Origin: Ichthyophthirius multifiliis
Lineage: Eukaryota > Ciliophora > Oligohymenophorea > Hymenostomatida
NCBI RefSeq assembly: GCF_000220395.1
Contig: NW_004085923.1
Coordinates: forward strand, 1-64,000
DNA: 64,000 bases
Direction of reading: 5' to 3'
In this document: positions 26,839 to 40,379 of the stretch, piece by piece
Layout of the letters: each line of letters begins with the position of its first letter
Numbering within the stretch: the first letter of the stretch is position 1
Made by a program: the position numbers and the translations under genes
Notes under the pieces: model-generated
Told to the model about the DNA's origin: nothing
Seen by the model: only the letters and a program-made list of their open reading frames with translations
The model's database searches: none

Positions 26839-28575
26839 TCATATATTATAAATATTTTTTTATTAATTTCTTTATTCTATTTATAAATTGACTGTCTTCT
26901 GTTTGTATTTATTTAATAATAAATTTATATTATCAATAGAGTTATCGGAATCACTTTACTCTAAATCATCTTAAATGTTATCTTTAACCTTTATATTTTT
27001 TTAATTAGAACCTACATTTTAAACTTAATCATTTCTAAAAGAAACATTAATATTTTAATTATCGTTAAATACACTTTTTTTAAAAAAAAAATAAAATATT
27101 TTATTAATAAATAAACAACTAAGAGTTAATATTAATAAAATATATAATTTCTTACTTATTATTTATTCGATCATTATAACAATATTTTGTTTTTTTTATA
27201 TCAAAATCTATATTAGAATTATCGATTTCATTATCGAAATTTTAATTTTCTATATTACTTTGTTTTTATTAAATAAACTATTGTAATCTTTTTTTTCTTT
27301 ATTCTAAATGATCTTAATTAACATCTATTTCTATAAAAATTAATAATATTATTTTATATAAAATTATGTTTTAAAAATAACTTAATTAATTCTTTTTTTT
27401 ACCTTCAAAACTTTTTTAATATTTTAAGTTTTTTTCATAATCTTCATATTATTTTTATTATAAATAAGGCTTTTATTAAATATTAGTTTTTTAATATTAT
27501 AAGTTTTCGTTAGAATCATCTAATTAGTCTATATTAAGGTTTTTTATACAGACTTTAAAATCTATTTATTTCCTAATTAATTTTAAATATATACATGTTC
27601 CTAATCGGATTTCTTCTCTTAAACTTTAGAATTTTTAATATCTTTACTTAAATTATGAATTTATATCTATTAATTATTTAATTAGACAGTAAACTATAAC
27701 AAAAAACATATAATTATTATATATATATATTATATAAATTACTTAGTCTATTTTTTCATACAAAAATTCTATTTATTTATTAATCTTTTTCTCTATTTAA
27801 TTTATATTGGTAGAATTTTAAGGAATCGTTTCATTTTTTTAAAATTATTCGATTTTTTCCATCATTAAATTAGTTACATGTTTTAAATCGAGAATATCTT
27901 TATTGCATTTTTAGATATTTACAATGTAATTTTAATCAATTTAATTAAATGATTAATTATGATTATTATTTATAATTCTTTCAGGCTATAAATTATCTTA
28001 ATATAATTCTTTATTTTAAACTTAATTTATCAATTATTTGATTTTTTTTTAACTATAATCAAGTATTGTTTCAATTTCTTTTTATTTTTGATTATATTTT
28101 TTATTTATTTAGTTTTCAAAGTAAATCTATTATTTATTTGTTTTTTTTTTTTTTTTAAAAAAAAAAATTATTATTTTATATACAAATCTCTCTTCAACAT
28201 CAAATTTTGAATCTAATACTTTGCATTTCATATCAATATCAATATAAATTTTATTTTAAAAATTTTTAAAATCTTATTCCTAATATAAATATGATATATT
28301 TAATAAAATAAACAAAAAAAATTGGTAATTTAATTAACATAATTATCTAAACAAGTTTAATAAAGCTAATTTATCTTTGTTAAATTTTCACATTTTTCAT
28401 TTATCCCTTCTACTTTTTTTTCTATATTTTCTATTTTCTCTTTAATTTTATCATTATCAACAATTGAATCAGTAAATTTTTTTAAGCATTATTCCAAAAA
28501 TTATATATAATTTTCTTTATCAGTACAAAATTCTTTTTTTTTTGTATATATTTAACTATAAGTTTTAGCAGACAT
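26839..28575 (-). CDS. Coiled-coil protein, function unknown
   Basis: Starts MSAKTYSQIYTKKKEFCTDK with a globular-looking N-terminus (NYIQFLEQCLKKFTDSIVDN), then several coiled-coil exons (VTNLMMEKIEQFQKNETIPQ and others). It ends in an acidic tail DDLEQSDSDNSIDNINLLLN...IYNI, TGA at 26839-26841. Introns include 28280-28338, about 28130-28180, about 27680-27725, about 27345-27415 and about 27075-27160. One stretch near 28035 needs a one-base shift to stay open. Unrecognised. Confidence 0.5.
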
Positions 28576-28803
28576 TTTATTTATTTTCAAACTTTAAACT
28601 AAACGAAAAAAAAAAAAAAATTATATTGAAAATTATTTAAATATAAACAAATAATATTAAATATAATTTAAAATAATTATTTATTTCAAAATAAAAAATA
28701 AATATTTAACCATATTTTTTTTTTTTAAAAAAAAAAATAAGAATATAATAACAATTAAACAATAAAATAAAAAATATCAAAACATATATATAATAATAGC
28801 AAA

Positions 28804-30244
28804 TCACTTTAAACCTTATCCAAGTCTATTTAATAATGAAGACTTATATTATTCGAAATCAGGTGCATTACCTTCAACTTCTTTTCTTATTAATTTACTA
28901 GCCCACCGCCTTTCCGCATCTAATAAATAAAATAATAATAAATAAACAAAACATAAAAATACCTTTACAAACATCAGAAATATTTCTTCCTGAAAAATTA
29001 TCAGACATTTAGGCCAATTATTATAATTAGTTTTAATTCAATTGTTTAGCATATCTTTTAAAAATAGCTTCTCTTGAAAGAGTATCTGGATTTTCAAATT
29101 TAATAGAAATATCGATTCTAGAAAGCATAGCTGCATCCAAATCTTATTTTCTATTAGTCGCACAAATCAAAAGAACATCTTAATTACTTTCAAAACTATC
29201 TATTTTTCTTAATAAAGTTGATAAAATTCTTCTAGATGCTTCATGCATATCAGAATCTATAAAATGAAAATATTAAAATAAAAATAAAAATAAATATTAA
29301 CAAATATATATGAATAAAAAAAATATATATATTTAAAAATATAATATATATATATACATATATTTATATATATATATATATTATAATATTGCATTTATTT
29401 TTATAATTATTATTTTTGATATAATATTTAAAATAATTATTTTATATAAATATACCTCTTGATCCTGCTATTGCATCAATTTCATCAATAAAAATTATTG
29501 TTTTACCTAATTATTTACAAGCTTCCCATATATCTGATAATTATTTTTCTGATTCTCCGTAAAACTTAGACATAAAAGCTTCTAAAGGCATATAAATTAG
29601 AGGAATATTAACCTATTATGCAATTATTTTTGCTGAAGTTGTTTTTCCAGTCCCTGGTGGTCCTTCAAATATTACAGCCTTAGGTCTATTAGGTTCTTAT
29701 TTCATTCTTGTAACATTTGTAATTTTATCATAAATATCAGGATATTAAAGTGATAAAAGTACTGTATCTTCAATATCTCTTTTTTACTATTCATATCCTG
29801 CTAAATAATCCTTAAATTATATAATTTAATTTAATATAGTATTATAAAATACCCAATCTAAATCAGAATTTTTTTATTCTGGCATAAATACTGTAACACC
29901 TAATTAATCTAATTTCTAAAGTAATTATTTTATTCCTTTTTATTAAAATTCTTTTCTTGTATTTTATTATGTTTATTAATTTTTAAATCTTTCTTTTGCA
30001 AAGTTTAACTATTAAGGTTTATAAGCTTCTATATAACAATTTAAAAATGCTTAAATATCTAAATCACTTATTTCATCATTTTTTTCTAATGTAAATTTAA
30101 ATCCAGGTCTATCAGCCATCATTTCTCCACTTATGAATATTGTTCCATTTGTAATTAATTCTATTTTGTTATAGTTTAAGTCAAAAAAAAATTTACATAT
30201 ATATATATATATAAATATAAAAATTTAATATAAATATAAATAAT

Positions 30245-30303
<59 letters not shown>

Positions 30304-30832
30304 GCTTTTCTTAGTTCCTGAACATTATTCGAAATCTATTTAAATACTTAAAATAGTTTTTTCTCTTACTGTATTTAAATTTTTTATTTTAAAATTATTT
30401 TCATCTTTCTTTTTTTCATATGTATCTAATACTGTTATTAATAATTAATATATATCACATATTCTTTAATCGATTGTAAAATCTATTTAATATTTGCTTC
30501 CTCTAATATTATATCTTTTTTTTATTTTTATATTGTATTTTTATTTTTAAAATAAAAAAAATCAACCTCACTTCTGGAAAAAACGCAATTTATCCATATT
30601 CTTTCTTAAGCTAAACTATTTATGATTCTATTACTTTTTTAGCTTTTGATATAACTATATCTTCTATAGCTTTTGTTTACTTATTAGAATATATTTATAA
30701 ACCAAAAATAATTAAGCCTGGGAATATAATACGGTTTTTATTTTGATATTTTTAAGGAATTTATAATGCTTTCTTTTTTAAATTTTTTAATAACAAAAAT
30801 GGAATATTTAATCTTTTAATAAATATATTCAT
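28804..30832 (-). CDS. AAA+ ATPase with N-terminal helix
   Basis: ATP-driven remodelling enzyme. The AAA core begins LAGYEQQKRDIEDTVLLSL. It has Walker A EGPPGTGKTTSAKIIA, pore-loop-like MPLEAFMSKFYGESE, Walker B IIFIDEIDAIAGSR, sensor 1 ICATNRKQDLDAAM, arginine SRIDISI and sensor 2 region FSGRNISDVC. The tail is DAERRWASKLIRKEVEG...LGQGLK. The N-terminus MNIFIKRLNIPFLLLKNLKKK is basic and amphipathic with a following hydrophobic segment, so an organelle targeting or anchor role is plausible (inference). Introns: 28920-28962, 29257-29455 (199 nt, AT-rich) and 30503-30566. Around 30185-30303 an AT microsatellite separates two coding blocks with no usable GT-AG pair; the join there is unresolved. 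The core resembles plant-type mitochondrial AAA proteins and Msp1-like ATPases. Confidence 0.85.
30239..30301. repeat. AT microsatellite within the AAA gene
   Basis: AT repeat of about 60 bp splitting two coding blocks of the AAA+ ATPase. It probably marks an intron, but no GT-AG boundaries fit on the coding strand. Confidence 0.7.
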
Positions 30833-31516
30833 TTTTTATTTATTTACTTTTATTTGTGTTAAATCTTATTTTATTTTTTTAATATAAATTAAATATTTAA
30901 TAATTAAAATAAAAAATTGAATCAAAAGAAAGTTCTAAATATTTCTATGAATTAAAATATTCTTATATTTATATTTTATAAATAATTATTCATATTTAGA
31001 AATTAAATATTTTGGATTTATTATATAATTTTATTTAATAAAATTAAAGTTCTAATTTTTAAAGAAAATTCTATATCTTAAATAATTAAAATAAAATTAT
31101 ATCAAAGTTAAAATTAGATTTAATTTTAAATTAAAATATAAATATAAAAATAAAAAAAAAAAAATTAAAATTAATTTAATTAAAGTTTCTAAAGTAATAT
31201 AAAATTATAAGTTTTATGTAATAAAATTTTATTTTTTTTCGTGCATATTATTTTGAAATAAATTAGATATATTAAAATTTATGAGAATATTAAATAATTT
31301 TCTTTATAAAAAAAAATTAAAATTAATAAAATAAAATAATCTAATGATAAAAATATAATATATATTTACTTATTTTATATAATATTATTATTTATTTTTA
31401 GTTTTATGTTTTGCAATGTTTTTTATTGGTTTATTTGTAATTATTTTATAATTAAATTAATATAATTAATATATATTAATAAATATATTAATATTTAAAA
31501 TAAAATGTAAAAATAA

Positions 31517-31568
<52 letters not shown>

Positions 31569-34199
31569 TTCTATATATATTTTAGTACCAATAATAAATA
31601 ATTTCAATCTATAATAAAGAAGCGAAGAAAAAAAATGCATATTTAATCAAAAAAAATGAAAAACTATAATCAATTATCAATTAATATAAAAGCTCTCTAT
31701 TATAAATTTAAAAATAAAATAAAAAATAATAAACCTTGATTTTAGTATAATTGATTTTATAAACAAATTTTCAAACTATAATTATTTATACTGTAAAGAA
31801 CATAATTTAATTTTAAACTAAAAACTATTTAAAGGAATAACACAAAGTAAAAAGAGTATAATTATTAAGAAAATTTATTTAGAATGTTGTTAAATGATAT
31901 GGAATAAAAATAAATATTTTATTCAATTTAAAATCTCATAAAGCATTTTACTTGTATATAATAACAAATTTGATCAACTATAAATGAAAATGGAATAATA
32001 TATTTTAATTGTAAACATATAACAAAAAAAAATTAAGAAAAGGACAAAAAATAGGCGATAACAAAGACAAATCTAAATTGAAATTAAAAAAAAAATGAAG
32101 TGTGTGGTGTGTGTTTTATATATTCTATTATTTTTCATCTTTTAGTTATAAATATATATAGATTTATCATTAAAAAAATAAAATATATATTGACAAAAGA
32201 TTATATTTATTATATTTTTGAAAAAAAAAAAAATATATCTTTATATATATAAAGATAATAATAAAATTTATAAATATAAAAATATAATATAAATTAATGA
32301 CAATTGCGATATCCATTACTTTCTATAATACAAAGAAATTAAACTAAAAAAAAGTTATTTTACAAAAGAAATGCTTACAAATGTTAAACTAATTATATTT
32401 TTTTATTTAATTAATCTTGTTGAAGACCGAAAAGTTAGATTTTATATGTATTACTTTAATGTGTTATAGAGTTTTTGTATATTCGTTAAATAGGTTTTTT
32501 TTTTTAAAAAAAAAAAAATCTATAGTTCATAATAAAAAGAAAGGGCAATTAGTAAATACTATAAATTAGAAAGAATCACAATTAAATTTGAAAATTAAAT
32601 AATTAACTTAATTTAAAGATAAAAAAAAAAAATGTTGGTCAATAACTTTAACTAAAAAATACTCTAATTTATTTTATTTCAATTAATAAATATTGTCAAA
32701 ACTATTTTTTATATTATTTTTGAAATAAAATGTAAACGAATATTTTTATCATATTTTATTTATTTTTTATTAAAATCAATAAATTCCTTAAAATAATAAT
32801 TCAATTATTTTTTTTGTAGATAATCCAAATTAGTAAGACGCTTAAATTTTCTAAAATGGATTGCAAATTTTTTAATTTAAAAAATAATTATTGTTTTGAA
32901 AATAATGGAAATTTTGATTAACAATATTTTATTTTGTAATAATTATAGCCATCCCTAATAAACGTATTACGATTATTCTAATATATATTAATCTTAATTG
33001 TTTTTTATATATTCATCATTTATTTAATAAACAATATTAATTTATTATTTTTATTATATGAACTATATTTTTTTCCCCAATATATATAATAAATATTAAT
33101 CTTTTCTATTATCTTAAAATTAATTAAAAATATAGATAAATAAAAATTAATTTTTATTAAAAAATCATAAATTTTTAATTAATGCAAGAGTAGTTGGAAA
33201 TTCAAATAAAGAGTATAAATAGTTAGTGTTAATATATATTAATAGTTCATACTGTTTCTTTATATTTTTTAAAAAATTAAATTTAAACAAAAAGTTATTA
33301 ATTTAAAATATTTCCAAGTAAGCAACCAATAATTCGTAAATAAAGTAAACAAAAATTTTAAATAAATTATTAATTTTAAAAAAGAAAAATAATTAGTTGA
33401 GCTTTTAAACAATATTAAAGAAAAAATAAAAAATTAAATATATATGAAGAAAAAACAATTTAATAAATATAAATAACAAAAAAGTAATAAAAATATATTT
33501 AGATTTATAAATTTCTAATACTAATTTATATAAAAAAAAAAACACAAGATAATATAATAATTACAAAAAAAAAAAAATACTTTAAATTTAAAATATATAA
33601 AAAATTATTAAAAGATAAATAAGAATTAAAAATTGAAGAAAATAAAATAAAAATAAAATTATTAAGAAATAAAATCAAATAAAATCAGTTTTTAGTAATT
33701 AATTAAAAAATTAATCAAATAATAATGGAAATATTAATTTGGTCTTTTAATAATAAATAAAAGTAGGTTGTTAATTAGAAAATAATTAAGATTCATTAAT
33801 CCAACTTATTTTAAAATAACATTTTCCTTAAAAATTTATGTATCCAATTATATTATAGGGAATATTAATCTAATGTTAACCATAAATTAAGTTTAATTAA
33901 ATATTTTAAATTTAGTAAAGTTGATCTAATATTAATCTTATAAAAAAATTATATTATTAATTTATTAAAGAAAAATAATAAAATAAAATAAAAATAAATA
34001 TATATATATTTATATCTAAAATAATAATTAATAAATATATTAATTTTATATTAAAATATGTTTATAAATTAAAATTATATTTAATAAATTTTATATTTTA
34101 AGCATTTTTCTTAAAATAATTTTTTATTTAAATAATTCTTATAAAAATTTTATATTAATTTATTTTTGAAATAAAAAAAAAAAATTATAATAATTTATT
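30833..34199. other. 3.4 kb A/T-rich spacer, no gene seen
   Basis: No frame in the ciliate code shows protein-like composition or a recognisable motif. It contains an (AT)n tract at 31522-31566, several A and T runs and short K/N/I/F-rich frames typical of random A/T DNA. A divergent or heavily split gene could be missed here. Confidence 0.45.
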
Positions 34200-34915
34200 T
34201 TAGTTAAATTTAAAATATTAATATTATATTATATTACTTTTGCTAGTTTAATATATTTAGCTCTGTTAATTTTTTTTAATGTTTCTATTTATTATTATGT
34301 TTTTAATTATCTAAAACATTATATAATTTTTTAAAATTTTCTTATTATATAAAGTTACTCTTTTAATCATTTTATATTTCATATGATAGTTACTATTATT
34401 AATATGTTTTATCTAAATATTTTATTTTATAATATAAAAAATAGAATAAACAAAATAATTTACTTTCATAAGCTATTTAATTATAATATTAATTAAAGGT
34501 ATCTATTTAAATGTTTTTGTCATTTTTTATTAGAGCTGAATTCGAAATATTATATAATTCTTAATTAAATTAATCATTATTAATTAATTCAATTGAATTA
34601 TTGTTTTATTCATTTTCATTTTATCCAATTTGATAAAAAATAAAATCATATATTTGACTTTTATCATTTAAAACTTAGTTTTAATTATTATTTTAACTTA
34701 GTGATATATTTAATTATGAGTTACTCTCAGTATTAATTAATTTTTTTTCATTTATAATCTGATTTTTATTTTATTTTTCAACATTGTTCTATATGTTCTA
34801 GTTTTCATATTTTATACTTTATGTTTCATATAACAAGTTTGTTTTTTAATTTTATTCTTCATTTCTAATTCAAAAAAAATATATAAACTTTATAACATAT
34901 ATTATTTTTTAGCAT
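34200..34915 (-). CDS. N/Q-rich hypothetical protein
   Basis: From an ATG at 34915, an intron at about 34864-34897 leads into a Q/N/E-rich frame: TNLLYETQSIKYENQNIQ, later SQIYDFIFYQIGQNENEQNN and ISNSALIKNDKNIQ. A second intron is likely at about 34415-34470, followed by a coil KLYNVLDNQKHNNKQKHQKK. Composition (S, E, D, T alongside N/Q) is more protein-like than spacer. The C-terminal limit is uncertain; no TGA was found in frame soon after 34200. Unrecognised. Confidence 0.35.
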
Positions 34916-35474
34916 AATTTATTTTAATTTTTTCTGTATTTTTATTTTTAAAAAAAAAGAACTCAATCAAAAAAAAGTCTATAATCAATATTTTCTCGCA
35001 TTTTTTTTTATTCAATTGTGTTTTTTTTAAAAAAAAAAATCACAGAAAAAATTAAAATAAAAAAATTGAAAAGTAGTATTTGAAAACCTAAATTTTTTAT
35101 ATTTTGTCTATTTTAATTTTATTTTTTTTGTAAATAGATAAAAGAAAATTAATATTACCATTTATCACTAGTTTATTTTTGTAAAGTAAACAAAGACGAA
35201 CATAAAAATTTTGTTGATTTTCAAATAAATATTTAGAAAAAAAATGAATTTTTATTATTTACTTTTATTTTTGGTAATCACTAAAGTTTTTTTCGTCCTA
35301 AGAAATTTAGATTTTTTATTCCTCTAAATTAAATAATAAAAATTTAATATAAAATATTTAGCATTTTATTATAACCTTATAATTAATTTAATAACTCTTT
35401 TTTAGTTTTGATTAAGAATTTTTAATTTTATTATATTTTTATACTTCTTTTTAAATTTAAAATAGATGGTTAGT

Positions 35475-35813
35475 TTATTCTTATTCTTATTCTTATTCTT
35501 ATTCTTATTCTTATTCTTATTCTTATTCTTATTCTTATTCTTATTCTTATTCTTATTCTTATTCTTATTCTTATTCTTATTCTTATTCTAATTCTTATTC
35601 TTATTCTTATTCTTATTCTTATTCTTATTCTAATTCTTATTCTTATTCTTATTCTTATTCTTATTCTTATTCTTATTCTTATTCTTATTCTTATTCTTAT
35701 TCTTATTCTTATTCTAATTCTAATTCTTATTCTAATTCTTATTCTTATTCTAATTCTAATTCTTATTCTAATTCTTATTCTAATTCTTATTCTTATTCTT
35801 ATTCTTATTCTTA
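35475..35813 (+). repeat. Hexanucleotide array (TTATTC)n, about 56 units
   Basis: A 339-bp tandem array of a 6-bp unit with all units the same length. The only variant is TTATTC to TAATTC, absent from the first ~18 units and frequent in the last ~15. On the minus strand, in the frame of the neighbouring chromodomain gene, the units read AAG AAT (Lys-Asn) and the variant reads TAG AAT (Gln-Asn). Because the unit is 6 bp the frame stays open across the whole array. Confidence 0.95.
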
Positions 35814-35839
35814 AATTAAAATAATTTGGCTTACATTCT

Positions 35840-37206
35840 GAAATTAATTTTACTTATAAATAATAAAAAAATATAACTATACTAAGATCTAATTAATATA
35901 TTTAATACATTATTAATAGAGTCAATATCTTTTTCAACAATTTCTAATTCAATTTCTTATTGTTCAACATAAATTTCTATATTATCACTTTAATTGAAAT
36001 TTTCAACAGATTTAAAAAGCGAATTAGAAAACTCTTTTAGATTTACTTCTTAGCTTATATTTTGTTATTCGCTTTTTTAAGTTATATTAAAAATATCATT
36101 TGCTTTAAATTTATAAAAAAATATAAAATTTATATTTTTTACTAAAAAAAAATCCTTATAATTAATGATTATTATCACTACTTTAAACATTTAAATTTAA
36201 CTAGCTAATAATATCGATGAAAATAGTTTCAAATTCACTAATATTAATTAAATTCTAGTTTTAACAAATTTTTATCGCAAGTTCATCATTAAAAATAACA
36301 TTCGAAGATTCAGAAAGATATTCTTAATCATTTTAATCATTATCTTCATCTTCATCATCTAAATTTTAATTTTAAAATTGTTATTAAAATAATTTTTAAA
36401 GAAGAATATTATTTTATTCTTAAATAAACTCTTCTTAAAATTAAGCGTTTTCATCTTTTTTTATTATTTATAAATCAAGGCTATCATCAGAAAGAATAAG
36501 AAAATTTTATTATTAAGGATAGAATTTTTATTTAGTTTATGAAACATTATAAATATTTTAATTATAATTATTATTATTATTATTATTATAGTTTTTTTTA
36601 TTATTATTATTATTATCCTTATTTAATTCTAATTCATTTTAATTATTATTTACTTAATCATTTTCTTTTTTTTATATATAGTTTGCATACTTTTATATGT
36701 TATTAATTAAATTTTAATTAAAATTTAAATTAATAGCAATATTATTATTTATATTTGTATTATTAAACTTTATTATATTTTAATTTGTATTATTTTTATT
36801 TTTTTTATTATTATTTAATTATATTATATTATTTTTTACTTAAATTTAAGCTTAATTATTTTATTCTTCTTATTATATTTTAATATTTTTATCAGCTACT
36901 TTTTTTTATCTTAAATTTTCTTATTTAATTATTATTTTTATTAATGTTTATCTTTATTTATTTTCTTTTACTTCATACTATATTATTTCTTTTTGAATTT
37001 ATTCAACATATCTTTTAAATTCGACAAGTGTTCAATTGGTTCCCATGTATTTTAGTCTTCAGGGTATCCTTCCCATTTAATTAAGTAATATTTTTTTAAT
37101 TTTAAAATTTGACATCTCGAATAGCTTCAACTACATATTCTTGATCTTCTTCCTCATCTTGTATAAACTATATTTATTATATTTGTTTTTTGTTTGCATT
37201 TTTCAT
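35840..37206 (-). CDS. Chromodomain protein with N/Q-rich tail
   Basis: Starts MKNANKKQIQQIQFIQDEEE and goes straight into a chromodomain: QEYVVEAIRDVKFQNQ, then YYLIKWEGYPEDQNTWEPIE and HLSNLKDMLNKF. The cage aromatics Y, W and Y/W are present, so methyl-lysine binding on histone H3 is expected (family knowledge). One base is missing in the A7 run near 37103 between the two halves of the domain. The rest is N/Q-rich with acidic stretches (DDEDEDNDQNDQEYLSESS). An intron lies at 36103-36142. The C-terminal block IYVEQQEIELEIVEKDIDSI ends near 35880. No TGA follows, so the frame may run on through the hexanucleotide array to a TGA at 35164. HP1-like chromodomain proteins act in ciliate heterochromatin and DNA elimination. 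Confidence 0.75.
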
Positions 37207-40119
37207 TTTCCCTTTAAATTATATAATATAATAATATATTACTAAATAAGATTTATTTTTACAAACACGATATTTTAATTATTTTTATCAATTATATATT
37301 AAATTTTGTCTATAAATAATTAAATTATTAATTTTTTTTTAATTTATATGTAAATATTTATTATAATTTGTTATTTTTATTTTTAAATATTTTTTTTATT
37401 ATATAAAAAATATAAATATATAATTTATTTATAAATTTTTTTATTTTAGTTGTGTTAATATAGTTATTTTACTAATTATTAGAATTTATTTTAAATTAAA
37501 TTATTAATTTATCATATAATATAATAATTTAAATTATTAGTTTTTAAATTTTTGTTTAATTATGATTGTAATATTTTTTATTTAAAATATTACTTTTATT
37601 TTACTTAATATATAATTTTTTAGTTTTTTATAAAGATAATTAATATAAATAATTTAATTAAAATAATATATATAAATATTAAAATATATATTTATATTAT
37701 ATAAAATAATCAAATTTTAGATTAATATATATTATTGAATTTCTTATAAATTAATATTTTTTTTATTTTATAAAAAATTATTTATTATGATAAGTAAATA
37801 TTAAGGAATTTTAAACTATGGTTTTCATTTATTTTGATTAAAGTTTTTTATATCACTTTTAAAAAGTTTTTATTATTAAAATTATTAAAAAGTATATATT
37901 ATGTAATAGCTACTAACTATTGTAAATTCTAATTTAAAAACTCTTTTTGATTATTAGTTTATTCCTATTAACTTATATGATATTTAACGACAGTATACTA
38001 AGATTAATAATATATAAAATTTCTTGAGTATACTAAAATTAATATTTATAAAAAATTTTTTAGGTATACTAAAATTAATATATATAGAAAATGCGTTAAT
38101 ATATTTATTATGACGAATATATATATAAATTTTTATATTATCGTATGTCTTATACAAATAAAATAATATCTATAAAAAATATATGATTTAGGGCTTTGTT
38201 GTCAATAAAATTGAGTATTTGCATGTATGTTTTCCAAAAAATTAAGCCTCACAAAATCACAAGTCCAAAATATAGATTGACAATTTTTGTTAAAATTAAA
38301 TACTTTGAAAAAAATGTGAGTAAAGCATATTGTTTTATCCTTTACCCTTTACCTTTATTTAAAAAATTAATATTTTTTTTAAAAAGTACATTGTAATAAA
38401 TATTTTTATAAAATAATTATAAGCATCTAATAATATATTTAATAAATATTTTTTTAAAAAAAATTAAATAATAATAATATTTATAAGTATCTAATAATTT
38501 TACATAAATTTAAATATATAAAAAATTAAACAATATAAAATATTATTATAATTATAAAAAAATGAAAAAAAAAAGTTGTAAATAATATTAATATAATAAT
38601 ATAAAAATGTATTTAGTGGAGATTTATTATATATATTTTTTTATTTTATTATGTAAATATATTTTTATAATTTAATACTATTTTTTTTCTTCTAATATAT
38701 ATTAAATTTATAATAGACTATTTGTCTACTAATTTTATACGTTTTAATATGGCTTTAATTTATTTTGTAATAAACTTCAAAACATTTTAAAAATATTTTA
38801 AAATAAAAATTTAAAATGAATTAATTTCTTTTAAATTTTTTCATATGATAGTTTAAAATCAGTATTATAAATTTTATAAAAAATTTAGAATATAATTTTG
38901 CACATTAAGCTATCTATATGCATAAATAATTTCTATTTTTAAATGATAAATAATAAAATAAACTTTTAACATTAACTCTTTATATATCGGAGATTTTATA
39001 ATAATAGGTTTTTAATACCGTGCCATACATTTTTTTAAAAAATAATGTTGATATTTACTAAATTATAACGAAAATGTTATTTGGCTTTTATATAAAAAAA
39101 AAAAAAAAAATTTCATCAGTTTTTCTTATACAGTTAGATTTAAAAAAAAATAAAAAATATTACTGAAAAACTTATAATTTGTAAAGATAATTATATCAGA
39201 ATTCAATGTGTAAAAAATATAAAGAGAAAATAATTTTTTAGATGAGGTAAATTTAGTTAGAACTATAATTTTTTAGCATCTAATACTTCTAAAGAGCCCT
39301 ATAAAAATAATATTAATAATTAAAATATAAACAATTATATTATTTATAATAAAAAATTTATTAAATACTTAATTAAAATGCAATTAAATTGATATTTAAT
39401 TTTGTATTGAATATGGAATTATACCTATATAAAATTTAATAAATGTTAATGAATGCAGAGATTAATTGTTGTTCACTAGATATTGTAGTTTTAGAATTCG
39501 GATATGTATCAAATGTTATAATTCTAAAAAATTAATGAATTTTAATTTTTAAAATGGTATTTATTCTTAATAAAAATTCCAGTATATACTTTTAATCTTA
39601 AATTTAATAATAATAACATTTATAAATAAATTAATTTGAATTTTATAACCAAGAAATATTTAAGTAAATAAAAAGCAAACATATTAAATTATTAAGCATT
39701 AAAATAACCATTATTACAATTAAAATATAGACATATTATGTTTTTTAGGTGAAGTAGTATAATTTATTGAATCTTGTTTTAAATAATATTTAATTGAAGA
39801 AAGAGAATTAATTAAGAAATTAGATTTATTTTTGGATTAAAAAAAAAATAATCAGAAATTAAAAAAGAATAAACAATCCCTATTTTATGACTATCAAAGA
39901 TTATGAATAATAAATTTTATTTTTTATGCAGATAAAAAGCAATTTTTTATGAAAAAATAAATAATAGAGAATAAAAAAATAAAATAAAATACCATATTTA
40001 TTTTAATTCATTATTAAAAAAAAAAATATATATATAAAGATTAAAAATAAAAAAAAGGAAAAGGAATTTTTAAAATTTTTTTTAAAAAAAATTGCGGATA
40101 AAAATTAAAAAAGTAAAAA
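37207..40119. other. 2.9 kb A/T-rich spacer
   Basis: No gene was recognised. Contents: TA tracts, a three-copy tandem repeat at 37990-38095, and short frames with random composition. A frame at 38196-38396 with slightly better composition has no motif. Confidence 0.45.
37990..38095 (+). repeat. Three imperfect tandem copies of a ~36 bp unit
   Basis: The core GTATACTAAAATTAATAT appears three times at about 37992, 38028 and 38065 (first copy has AAGATT). Each is followed by ATATA(A)AAATTT-like sequence. The period is about 35-38 bp. No coding role. Confidence 0.75.
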
Positions 40120-40379
40120 ATTAAGGTAACCACATACAAACAAATCTAATAAATTACGCATACGCTCGCTTATACTTGGTGCCTTAAAAAATTTCGAATC
40201 TATTACAACCTAAGCCTGTGGAAAAGCTAATTCTATGCTTTCCAAATAAATAAAAATTTTATTTAAAAAGGAACTTATTGAGTTGACTAATATTGATCAT
40301 AATCTTACAGAATGCAATGAAAAAAATTATCAATAATCTATTATCTTTTAATACTTGTTAAAAAGGGGTTCTATATTCT

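Noticed and set aside
35475-35813. Hexanucleotide array considered as telomeric or CRISPR-like repeat
   Set aside because: Unit TTATTC is unlike ciliate telomeres (CCCCAA/GGGGTT) and there are no spacers; it is a simple tandem repeat.
38196-38396. Plus-strand ORF with good composition
   Set aside because: No motif, no splice context, and bordered by spacer; kept only as part of the spacer note.
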